Position numbers and translations under genes: made by a program. Of a DNA stretch of 64,000 nucleotides, positions 8,778-16,195 are shown piece after piece. The notes under the pieces are model-generated. The model had not been told where the DNA came from and did no database searches. It was given only the letters and a program-made list of their open reading frames with translations. Position 1 is the first letter of the stretch. Every line of letters begins with the position of its first letter. The stretch is from Rhodobiaceae bacterium (GTDB lineage Bacteria; Pseudomonadota; Alphaproteobacteria; Parvibaculales; Parvibaculaceae): the NCBI GenBank assembly GCA_003330885.1, contig CP030277.1:1054001-1118000 (forward strand). The letters are read 5' to 3'.

Positions 8778-10442
8778 TTATACCCGGAAGTTCCTATCCA
8801 CGTAATTAACGAGTTTCTCAACACAGGCTTCGATGGTTTCAGCGCCCGTATCCACCACCAATTCTGGTGCGTCAGGTGCCTCGTACGGGGCGGAGATGCC
8901 GGTGAATTCAGGTATCTCTCCCTTGAGGGCCCGCTCATAGAGCCCCTTTGGATCGCGACCGATACAGGTCTCAATGTCCGCTTTGATATAAACTTCGTGA
9001 AAGGAGGAATAGGCGGCATGTCGCGCCCGATCTCGATCAGATCTGTAGGGTGAGATGAACGAAGAGATTACGATAACACCGGCTTGACGAAAGAGTGCGG
9101 CTACCTCCCCTACCCGCCGGATGTTCTCTGAACGGTCATCAGGTGAGAAGCCCAGATTTGACGTAAGACCTTGTCGAACATTGTCTCCATCTAACACGAA
9201 GACTTGGTAACCTTTCTCAAAGAGACGCGCTTCCAATGCAACCGCTAGTGTCGACTTGCCAGCACCAGACAGGCCTGTGAACCAAAGAACCCCACCTTCA
9301 TGACCATTTCTCGCGGAACGGTCGGATTCTCCAACTGAAAATTCAATAGGTGTTGTGTTGATCGCCTTTGACGCAAACAAATGCCGCTGGTCTGCGTAAC
9401 CCTCCATAGAGATATAGCCCGTAGCAAGCAGACCGGAACCTTCACTTGGTTCTAGAAGACTGACCCCCGCCGCAAACGGCAAATTTCCAATGTGATCAAG
9501 TGCGATGACCTTGTCGACGCGCACAACGATTTCAACGAGGGCGCCATTGGCGATTTCCGTGTCGTGCGCGGTCTTGAAGGTCGAGGGTGACAGGATCTGC
9601 TCAACAGACTGAATCGCGCCTTGCGTCCGGCCATAAGACGTTTCGACCAACACCCGGTCACCCTGTGTCCGCTGGTCGGCGTACCAAATTGCCTTAATCC
9701 TGAAGACATCTGTCTCAATCGGTGGCTCTTCCTGATGTGAGACAACTTCACCGGGCTCTGCAAAGTGCGGTGTGTCGAATGTGAGCTGCAACACTCCCTT
9801 CTCTGTTTCTTCAACGCTTGCCACCACGCTTCGTTGGTTGGAGGGTGAGCACAAGATCTCATCGCCCGTGCCAATAGCGCCGGAGATCGTGGCTCCGGTG
9901 ACGATCCACCCTCCGTCATCGTTCGTGGAAGAGATGACTTTCATGCGTAGCGGAGGCGATGTTGAGGCCACAGACGATGTCCGTAGTGTGTCTAGAGAAC
10001 CTTCGTCTTGCCACCATGGAGTGAGATCGGGCCGTCCTAGTGGCAGCGGGCCAAAAAATGAGGGCACAAGATTTGCCGCGGACAGGACGTCTTTAAATTC
10101 TTCTTGGACCAGCTCAAACTGCTCCTGCTCATACCCGATCAGAGCCATGTTAGCGACGAGCACAACAGGTGCCGTGAGATCCAGGAACTTCACCAGCCGC
10201 GCAAAGTGCCTGTCCTGATCGCCAATACCTTCTGTGGCATCAAGAATGATTATGGGGGTTACATGCGCTGGCGATGAACATGGCGTGCGAAACCATTGGT
10301 CCGCGTCGAATGCCTGAGCCGCCGCAAAACCCATCTGTGCTGTAGCACTGGCAATATGCTCAGGATCGCCTCTTTCGCCACCTAAGACCACGCACTGCCC
10401 GTTCGTGGTGCCGCGATTGGAATGTAGAGCTGCGCTTACCAC
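8778..10442 (-). CDS. CysN-like degenerate GTPase fused to APS kinase (CysC)
   Basis: This 554-residue protein is built like NodQ/CysNC but with a shortened, altered GTPase half. The C-terminal domain (about 383-554) is an intact adenylylsulfate kinase: Walker A GLSGAGKST at 390-398, DGDNVRQGL, and FISPYRSDRDRAR. Upstream lie recognisable CysN beta-barrel domains (about 165-350). The N-terminal 160 residues retain the CysN landmarks ILDATEGIGDQ and VGY-like IGYEQEQF, but no P-loop is present and NKMD is replaced by NMAL at 98-101. GTP hydrolysis is therefore unlikely, and no cysD is nearby. It may act as an APS kinase supplying PAPS for sulfation of surface sugars (inference). The start is GTG and uncertain. 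Confidence 0.85.
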   Translation of the reverse strand: MVSAALHSNRGTTNGQCVVLGGERGDPEHIASATAQMGFAAAQAFDADQWFRTPCSSPAHVTPIIILDATEGIGDQDRHFARLVKFLDLTAPVVLVANMALIGYEQEQFELVQEEFKDVLSAANLVPSFFGPLPLGRPDLTPWWQDEGSLDTLRTSSVASTSPPLRMKVISSTNDDGGWIVTGATISGAIGTGDEILCSPSNQRSVVASVEETEKGVLQLTFDTPHFAEPGEVVSHQEEPPIETDVFRIKAIWYADQRTQGDRVLVETSYGRTQGAIQSVEQILSPSTFKTAHDTEIANGALVEIVVRVDKVIALDHIGNLPFAAGVSLLEPSEGSGLLATGYISMEGYADQRHLFASKAINTTPIEFSVGESDRSARNGHEGGVLWFTGLSGAGKSTLAVALEARLFEKGYQVFVLDGDNVRQGLTSNLGFSPDDRSENIRRVGEVAALFRQAGVIVISSFISPYRSDRDRARHAAYSSFHEVYIKADIETCIGRDPKGLYERALKGEIPEFTGISAPYEAPDAPELVVDTGAETIEACVEKLVNYVDRNFRV

Positions 10443-10477
10443 AGTAAACTCAATTCACAAAAAAACATGGGAAATAA

Positions 10478-10495
10478 AATTATTTCCAAATAATT
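10478..10495. repeat. AT-rich palindrome upstream of the CysN/C-like gene
   Basis: AATTATTT-CC-AAATAATT is a perfect 8+2+8 inverted repeat, entirely A/T apart from the centre, 36 bases upstream of the kinase gene start. It lies in an AT-rich patch (about 10443-10510) that stands out from the surrounding sequence. A regulator binding site or promoter element is plausible but not shown. Confidence 0.4.
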
Positions 10496-10542
10496 ATTGT
10501 GGAGTTATACGCGCGTTCCGCGAAAATCAAGGCCTTACAGTA

Positions 10543-10815
10543 CTATTTGGGTTTGTGACGCACCTTTCTACGTTTAATGGGTCTTGGAGGGCGCGCGAGG
10601 CCATTTGAGGAATGGGATGTCTGGCCGCCTCCATTCGTTTGGGCGAGAGCCTTCACGTCCTTGCGCAGCCCTTCCAGGGCAGCCGCGTGCGACCTGTTCC
10701 TTAGGGCCGAGGCCATCAGCATCTGGGCAATCACAAGAAGCATCAGCGCCACACCAAAAGCGACAATGCCGGCTTGGGCCGCTGTTGGCAGTGAAAAAAA
10801 TCCGTCAAAACCCAT
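10543..10815 (-). CDS. Small single-pass membrane protein, unknown function
   Basis: This 90-residue protein has one strong membrane helix (about 14-36, IVAFGVALMLLVIAQMLM). A short coiled or amphipathic stretch (ALEGLRKDVKALAQ) and a basic, proline-rich C-terminal tail ending RPIKRRKVRHKPK follow. I do not recognise a family. It is upstream of and in line with the CysN/C-like gene, separated by an AT-rich 100-base gap, and divergent from the SPOR lipoprotein gene. The basic tail suggests the C-terminus is cytoplasmic. Confidence 0.6.
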   Translation of the reverse strand: MGFDGFFSLPTAAQAGIVAFGVALMLLVIAQMLMASALRNRSHAAALEGLRKDVKALAQTNGGGQTSHSSNGLARPPRPIKRRKVRHKPK

Positions 10816-11133
10816 CGTTTGTTGTCCAATCCCCTTTGTCGGCCCTGAGGCTCAAATATCTGTGGAGCAAATAAGAGCAAAAGTCGGGCCGGACGCCAGG
10901 TGCAAGGCTCACTGCGCATTTCTTGAGCTCCGTAACAACATGGTTGACGAAATATTAAGCGGACTGCCTGCAAAGTGAGCGGAGAGCGTTTCGGGCCTGT
11001 TCGATTTGACCGCATACGCGACTCACTCTACCCAGAACCATGGGTTTCGCGCCGGTATTCATCACCGAGTGCACTTCGATAGCTAATGATGAACTTGGGG
11101 ATTGGACAAATGTCCCGACGGAGAACACAAACA
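10816..11133. other. Divergent intergenic region
   Basis: About 320 bases separate the divergently read small membrane protein and SPOR lipoprotein genes. It should carry both promoters, but I find no convincing -35/-10 pair, no RNA gene and no repeat. The lipoprotein frame could extend back to 11086 or 11110, which would shorten this gap. Confidence 0.4.
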
Positions 11134-11718
11134 ATGCGATCTCTGCCCAATTACCTCCTGATCGGATGTCTTGCGGTAGGAATTGCGGCTTGCGCTGGCC
11201 CTAATGGAAATACGACATCAAACGCGACGCCCGGCGCACAGGAGACGTTAGAACAGCGCGTTGAGCGCCTGGAACGGGACCTGGCGACGCTGAGGATCGA
11301 TTACTCTGTTGTCCGGCCATCCATGGAGCGCATCGTATCGGCCGAAAATGGCATTGAAGCGCGCCTCCAGGCAATTGAAGGGGCATTTGGCCCTATCACA
11401 GCATCGATTTCACCAGAATCTGCTGATGTTGCCGCTTACATCCCACCAGGCGCGACAGCCTTTCCATCTGTTGGTATTCACCTTGCCTCTTATCGGGACA
11501 CGGAGAACGTTAAACGCGGGTGGAATGAACTTGTAGCAGGACATGGCGATCTACTGGCGGACCTCAACCTCAAAGTGGTGGACTATCGAAGCGCACATGA
11601 CGGTCTATATCGTCGCCTTGTGGCTGGGCCGGTGGACCCTGCCGCTGCAGAGAGCCGGTGCGCGAGCCTGAAGGACCGGGGCATCTGGTGCCAGGTTGTG
11701 CCGCTTGATGGACGTTAG
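11134..11718 (+). CDS. Lipoprotein with SPOR-like C-terminal domain
   Basis: From the ATG at 11134 this is a 194-residue protein with a textbook lipoprotein signal: a hydrophobic stretch ending VGIAAC, with Cys as the acylated residue. A coiled-coil segment follows (TLEQRVERLERDLATLRIDY), then a linker. The C-terminal about 80 residues resemble a SPOR domain (SVGIHLASYRDTENVKRGW, YRRLVAGPVDPAAAESRCA, WCQVVPL). An envelope-anchored glycan-binding role is inferred. GGAG lies 10 bases upstream of this start; in-frame ATGs at 11086 and 11110 are alternatives. It converges on the DUF2920-like gene. Confidence 0.75.
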   Translation: MRSLPNYLLIGCLAVGIAACAGPNGNTTSNATPGAQETLEQRVERLERDLATLRIDYSVVRPSMERIVSAENGIEARLQAIEGAFGPITASISPESADVAAYIPPGATAFPSVGIHLASYRDTENVKRGWNELVAGHGDLLADLNLKVVDYRSAHDGLYRRLVAGPVDPAAAESRCASLKDRGIWCQVVPLDGR

Positions 11719-11727
11719 TCTTCCGAA

Positions 11728-12945
11728 CTAGCCCGCAAGGCGATCAACTGTTTCACTACTGAGCGGCGAGCGCGTGTCGCATGTTGCTGCCAAATGCATT
11801 CCCGACGAATGATGAGCGATCCGATAGCTGTATTTCGGTCCATCGAAATTGAGCGCAGTTTCAAGCTCCCGGTCTGTGACGCCGTCACGGCGCTCGATCG
11901 TTGGGTAATACCGGTCGAAGAGCAGATTAAGCGCGATCCCCATCCCATGGTCTGCTGACTTGATGAACTTTCCGTCCACATCATCGGCACCGATCATTTC
12001 CAGAGAGGCGTCAAAGCCTAGGTCGCGAAGCATTTCTGCCTGATGGTGTTTGAGGCCAGGAGATGACACAGCGTCGTTTGTCGAATGGATCATCCGGAAC
12101 TGGCATTTTCGAGATGCAGCTGCGGCAACTGTTTGCATGTGAACGTCATAGGCGGTATCTCGGATGAGAGACCGGTCCGGTCCGAAGAAAGTTGGCAACC
12201 CGGGATTTGAAAACTGCCACTTTTGTTGTGTCGAGCAGGTGTAGATCAGGTTTCCGTCTGTGATATTGGCTTCTTTCCAACCACCGTCGATGAAAGCCGT
12301 TGCCGTTTCAGTATAGGCGGAGGCATCAATTATACCGTTGAAGCTATTGGGCGCTAACTTGTGCATCATGTGAGCGATATACCCACCGTGTGAGGAGCCG
12401 ACACAGAGCACATTTGATTTGTCGAAATGCAGATCAGAGTCGGAAAGCGCATTCAACGCACAAAGATGATCCATCGCCGACAGCAGGCCAAAGTTTTGAT
12501 ATTGGTTGTCTGGTGGATTAAGCACAGTTTTAATCGCAAACTGCATTGGCGCAGCAGCTCTCAACATTTCCAAGATGTCCGCATGAGTTTCTAGTTTGCG
12601 ATCAATCTGGCCACCGGAAATGACATAGCGGCTAACGGCATCGAGTAAGGATTCTCCCTCTATCTCTAAGCCGACTTCGCCAAATTCCGTTGATCGCGCT
12701 GGGCGGCAGGTATTGCAATGCCCGTCGACAGAGACTGCAATGAGATTGTATTTGGCGGCGATATAACGACGGAGCATTGCAGAATAGTCAGCGTCCTTTT
12801 CTCCGCCCATGCCCGGGATGATAAAGACGAGACCGTCGGCTATATCCGCGTCGGGAACCTCAGCGATAACAGCCACTGGCTTCTTTCGCTCGGTCCGAAG
12901 TTCGAAATCCGGCTGTCCCTCAATTTCAAACCTACGCGATGTCAC
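11728..12945 (-). CDS. DUF2920-like alpha/beta hydrolase (copy 1)
   Basis: This 405-residue protein has an alpha/beta hydrolase layout: oxyanion-region strand VFIIPGMGG (about 41-48), nucleophile elbow GSSHGG with Ser185, an acid in HSTNDAV, and His in ADHGMGIAL. It resembles the DUF2920 family known from Campylobacter flagellar glycosylation loci; that assignment is from memory. A conserved HCNTCRP motif (Cys77, Cys80) is shared with a second copy at 16196-17410. It starts with GTG overlapping the ACP stop by 4 bases and is the third gene of a fatty-acyl-AMP ligase/ACP/hydrolase operon, so it probably acts on the ACP-bound acyl group as a thioesterase or acyltransferase (inference). Confidence 0.7.
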   Translation of the reverse strand: MTSRRFEIEGQPDFELRTERKKPVAVIAEVPDADIADGLVFIIPGMGGEKDADYSAMLRRYIAAKYNLIAVSVDGHCNTCRPARSTEFGEVGLEIEGESLLDAVSRYVISGGQIDRKLETHADILEMLRAAAPMQFAIKTVLNPPDNQYQNFGLLSAMDHLCALNALSDSDLHFDKSNVLCVGSSHGGYIAHMMHKLAPNSFNGIIDASAYTETATAFIDGGWKEANITDGNLIYTCSTQQKWQFSNPGLPTFFGPDRSLIRDTAYDVHMQTVAAAASRKCQFRMIHSTNDAVSSPGLKHHQAEMLRDLGFDASLEMIGADDVDGKFIKSADHGMGIALNLLFDRYYPTIERRDGVTDRELETALNFDGPKYSYRIAHHSSGMHLAATCDTRSPLSSETVDRLAG

Positions 12946-13208
12946 GCGGGTGTTCTTTCATTTGGCGCCAGGGCTTCATCAGCGAGCGAAACGAGATCGC
13001 CAATACAGTCCAGATCAAACAGTTTTTCGCCTGGAAACCGGATGCTGAGTTTGTCTTCCAAGCTCATAATTAGGCGGGCATGGGCGAGAGAATCCCATCC
13101 ATCCACATCCTCGGCCGTTGTTGTAGCGCTGAGATCGGACTCAAGGCAGCCCAGTTCAGCTGCGATGACTGAGCAAACCCTTCCAAATGTCTCATTGGTC
13201 GATGTCAT
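12942..13208 (-). CDS. Acyl carrier protein
   Basis: This 88-residue acidic, helical protein carries the phosphopantetheine attachment motif GWDSLAHARL with Ser40. Lengths before and after the motif fit a stand-alone ACP. It overlaps the ligase stop by 4 bases upstream and the hydrolase start by 4 bases downstream, so all three are translationally coupled. It is not in a fatty acid synthesis cluster and is therefore probably a dedicated carrier that receives the acyl group from the neighbouring AMP ligase. A phosphopantetheinyl transferase is not in the window. Confidence 0.92.
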   Translation of the reverse strand: MTSTNETFGRVCSVIAAELGCLESDLSATTTAEDVDGWDSLAHARLIMSLEDKLSIRFPGEKLFDLDCIGDLVSLADEALAPNERTPA

Positions 13209-14899
13209 GTAAGGCCTTCTTCCAGTGCGGGAGAGTTGTATTTGTTCGCTGTTGCTTCACGGCTGATCTTGCCGCTTGTACTTTTGATCAACCACATGGG
13301 TGCGAATAGATGGATAGAAGACGGAACCAGTCCCGTCTCATCCAGCATTCTGTCGCGAATGTTCTTCTTGATTGTTTTCAGAGCTGCAGTGTCAGTCTCT
13401 CGTGTTTCAGCGAGGACAATCAAAACATCGCTACCCAGGTCTTCGCGATACTCGGAGAATGCAATCACACGTCCGGGAACGATGCCCGATGTATCGCGCA
13501 ATGAAAATTCAAGATCATGCGCATAATGATTTCGCCCGTTTAAAATCAGGAGATCGTCAATACGACCAGTGACAAACAATTCACCGTTGGACAGGTATCC
13601 AAGATCGCGTGTGTGGTACCAGCCTTCCCGAAAAACCCGGCTCGACTTTTCTGGTTGCCGATCATAACCACGGGCAAGGCACGGGCCGCTGACGCAGATT
13701 TCCCCGATCCGGCGATCTGGCAGACGGTTCCCTTCTTCATCCATTATCAGGACTGTGATCTGCTCTATAGGCTTCCCGCAGGACAACACTGAGCTCGTTG
13801 TCGCATGGGTGTCGAGCGTCGGGCGTGCGACGCCTTCATCGATGAGGGCTTGAGTATCGATTGTCTCTGTCCGCGGCGCAGTGCCCGGCTCACTCTGGGT
13901 CACTGCAAACACGGTTTCTGCCATGGCATAGCAGGTATGCAGAGCAGATTTTCTGACACCCATAGGTCCAAATTTGGAGGCAAATTGATCGAGCGTTTCT
14001 GGGCGGCACCGTTCTGAACAATCGACGAAAGCTCGAACTGATGAGAGGTCCCAATCGTCATCCGGTCGGACGCAATTGATCAGATGCTGGAATGCGAAGT
14101 TTGGCTGCCAAACAAGCGTCGCTTTTGTGCGCTCTATCAGGTCGAACAATTGGGTTGGACGCATCGTCCATTCAAATGGACTGATCATGGTGACCGGAAC
14201 GCCGGTTAACAAAGGCAACAGGCAGCATGCGATGAGGCCCATGTCATGATAAAGCGGCAGCCAGCTAATAATATGGTCATCTTCACTTAGACCCAGACGC
14301 CTCGCATATGCATCAACCTGATGCAGAAGCGCAGCATGCGAAATCATGACGCCCTTCTTCGTACCTGTAGTTCCTGAACTGTGCTGCAGGAAGGCGACAT
14401 CCTGTGATGAGGTATCAGGTATCGGCAATTTGGAAGCGGTTGGAAGATCTTCTTCCGTGACCGCAGCGATGTCATGGCCTGTTGGGAAGCTGTTGAGCTC
14501 CGTTTTGAGTTTTGGAGTCGTGAACAAGAGTTGGGCGCGAATACGCTCCATGACTTCACGATGCCCGCGCCAGAAGTGCGCAGGATCTTGTCTGGGACTG
14601 GGAGGGGCCAGAATAGTGGGCACGGCTCCGGCGAACATCGCACCAAAAAAGGCGTAGAGAAGATCAGGCCCCTGCTCTTTCAGCACCACGACTCTGTCGC
14701 CGGGAGCAAGGTTTGCCTGCGCACAAGCCGCTGCGTAGGGCGCAGCACCCTCTGCAAGGCGTCGATAGCTAATCGAGTGCGTCGCATCACCTATATGAAC
14801 ACGGGCGTACAGTCGGTCTGGTGTTTGCTCCAGGCGTTCAAGAATACGCTGCGAGACTGTATCTCGTTCGTATTTCTTCCAGAATGACAGCAACGACAT
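13205..14899 (-). CDS. Fatty-acyl-AMP ligase (FAAL-like AMP-dependent synthetase)
   Basis: This 564-residue adenylate-forming enzyme shows the phosphate-binding motif LQHSSGTTGTKKGV (171-184), the FAAL-typical WLPLYHDMGLI (213-223), YHTRDLGY, and TGRIDDLLILNGRNHYAHDLE. It ends with the catalytic-lysine region STSGKISR. Enzymes with this signature activate fatty acids as acyl-AMP and pass them to a carrier protein rather than to CoA; the ACP gene overlapping its end supports that use. The ATG at 14899 is the first gene start of the cassette. Its substrate chain cannot be read from sequence. Confidence 0.9.
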   Translation of the reverse strand: MSLLSFWKKYERDTVSQRILERLEQTPDRLYARVHIGDATHSISYRRLAEGAAPYAAACAQANLAPGDRVVVLKEQGPDLLYAFFGAMFAGAVPTILAPPSPRQDPAHFWRGHREVMERIRAQLLFTTPKLKTELNSFPTGHDIAAVTEEDLPTASKLPIPDTSSQDVAFLQHSSGTTGTKKGVMISHAALLHQVDAYARRLGLSEDDHIISWLPLYHDMGLIACCLLPLLTGVPVTMISPFEWTMRPTQLFDLIERTKATLVWQPNFAFQHLINCVRPDDDWDLSSVRAFVDCSERCRPETLDQFASKFGPMGVRKSALHTCYAMAETVFAVTQSEPGTAPRTETIDTQALIDEGVARPTLDTHATTSSVLSCGKPIEQITVLIMDEEGNRLPDRRIGEICVSGPCLARGYDRQPEKSSRVFREGWYHTRDLGYLSNGELFVTGRIDDLLILNGRNHYAHDLEFSLRDTSGIVPGRVIAFSEYREDLGSDVLIVLAETRETDTAALKTIKKNIRDRMLDETGLVPSSIHLFAPMWLIKSTSGKISREATANKYNSPALEEGLT

Positions 14900-14985
14900 G
14901 GCGTATCCTACGGGACGCTAAGGACTCCTTCGCATTCCATAGAAACAGGGTAAATTTCTGGTAAACGGGCCCGGCTACCTCGAGC

Positions 14986-15939
14986 TTACCTGGGACGCCT
15001 ACGAGGTGGTCGACCAAACCCGTCGCTGCGTCTTGGCTCGTCGGGACCAGCGCGCCTGGCCCTCTCCGCCAGACCTGCAATGGAAGTCGGGTCTCCCTTG
15101 AAGCAGGATAGCGTGTACGGATAATCAGGGGTTGCGTGATAGTGGTAGATCGTCTGCATCTCACCATCGACCATGACCTGCCCCACATGCCCATGACATT
15201 CGTCCAGGTCACCGCTTGTAAGCAAGGCTCCACCTTCCCCGTAATAGCCATAGATGGCGAAGCCATCGAGAGCGTACCCGATGAGGGTGGAATGTTCGGT
15301 TGCCGGGCCCAGGTCGTTCTGGCAAGGGCTTTTGCCATGGTAATGATAGAGGCCACTTCGCTGGGGATGGCCCTGACAATTATCCAGAATTTCGTGCGCC
15401 AGCGCATTTTCACCCCGCGCATCAAGAGCGTTGAACAGGACGGCACCGGTCAACATGATCCCTATGGCGCCCATCGGCAGGCATGATGGACGCTCCGCGT
15501 TTGCTGGGTTCGTTGGCAAGGAGACGGAGAAAGCGTGTGCGCGGATCGTATTGGGATTGCGATCATAATAATAGGCGTCATCAGAGCGCGAGACCGGGAA
15601 CTGGCCGGTCGGATGATCCGGCAACGCATTGCCGGTTATCAAACGATGTTTCCCCGAAACCACGATTTCGAGTTCTGAGAGGTGAACAACATTCCCATCG
15701 ACAGTGGGTTTTCGGGTGAGATCGAATGTCCCGGCTATTTCGTTAAGCCAATCTCCTGACCGCTGGGCGCCGGGCGCATTTGGATTGAAACGGGTCTGGC
15801 AGGCAAAGATCGATCCGGCGCGCGGCTCACTGGAGACCCTGCCATCACTGAGAGGCAGCGACGTGAGATCTACTGTATGTGCGGCGGCATTCGAAGCGAG
15901 CAGAAGAAGGATGGTCGAGAGGGAGAAAAAGGCGCGCAT
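14986..15939 (-). CDS. YHYH-domain exported protein
   Basis: This 317-residue protein has a cleavable signal (MRAFFSLSTILLLLASNAAA) and the defining YHYH repeats of its family: GLYHYHGKSPC near 200 and TIYHYHATPDYPY near 270, between which lies YALDGFAIYGYYG. Domains of this kind are found in secreted or periplasmic proteins of unknown function; the paired His residues suggest metal binding (inference). The C-terminus is Arg/Pro-rich. It is 86 bases upstream of the ligase on the same strand and could be the head of that operon, although no shared role is evident. Confidence 0.8.
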   Translation of the reverse strand: MRAFFSLSTILLLLASNAAAHTVDLTSLPLSDGRVSSEPRAGSIFACQTRFNPNAPGAQRSGDWLNEIAGTFDLTRKPTVDGNVVHLSELEIVVSGKHRLITGNALPDHPTGQFPVSRSDDAYYYDRNPNTIRAHAFSVSLPTNPANAERPSCLPMGAIGIMLTGAVLFNALDARGENALAHEILDNCQGHPQRSGLYHYHGKSPCQNDLGPATEHSTLIGYALDGFAIYGYYGEGGALLTSGDLDECHGHVGQVMVDGEMQTIYHYHATPDYPYTLSCFKGDPTSIAGLAERARRAGPDEPRRSDGFGRPPRRRPR

Positions 15940-16041
15940 GGATCAAAGCCAGGTTGCTGAAGATGACCAGTTATACGCGCGCCAGCGACCAACCGGTCGC
16001 CGGAACGCCATCAAAAGCAGCGGTAAATGTCTGTAGAAAAA

Positions 16042-16117
16042 TGGTGAGCCCTGCAGGATTCGAACCTGCGACCTACTGATTAAAAGTCAGCCGCTCTACC
16101 AACTGAGCTAAGGGCCC
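16042..16117 (-). tRNA. tRNA-Lys (UUU)
   Basis: The minus strand gives a full cloverleaf of 76 bases: acceptor GGGCCCU pairing with AGGGCUC (one G-U), D-arm AGCTCAGTTGGTAGAGC, anticodon stem CTGAC/ATCAG-type with loop CTTTTAA, T-arm GCAGGTTCGAATCCTGC, discriminator A and an encoded CCA. The anticodon is UUU, reading lysine codons. Five T residues follow the CCA directly and probably end transcription. Confidence 0.97.
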
Positions 16118-16123
16118 TCTGAA

Positions 16124-16139
16124 TCGGGGATACCCCCGA
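16124..16139. repeat. Small hairpin between DUF2920-like copy 2 and tRNA-Lys
   Basis: TCGGGG-ATAC-CCCCGA is a perfect 6-bp stem with a 4-base loop, 7 bases before the tRNA 5' end. It has no T-tract, so it is more likely a processing or pausing structure than a terminator. Confidence 0.3.
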
Positions 16140-16195
16140 CGAGACCGGCGGAACCTAGTCATACCAGCCAGCTTGGTCAACCAAATAGCGCCAGA

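Noticed and set aside
14838-15446. Minus-strand open frame overlapping the YHYH gene
   Set aside because: It is in another frame of the YHYH gene, which has a signal peptide and family motifs; the alternative has neither.
16042-16117. tRNA-Lys as an integration site of a genomic island
   Set aside because: I found no integrase and no direct repeat of the tRNA 3' end nearby.
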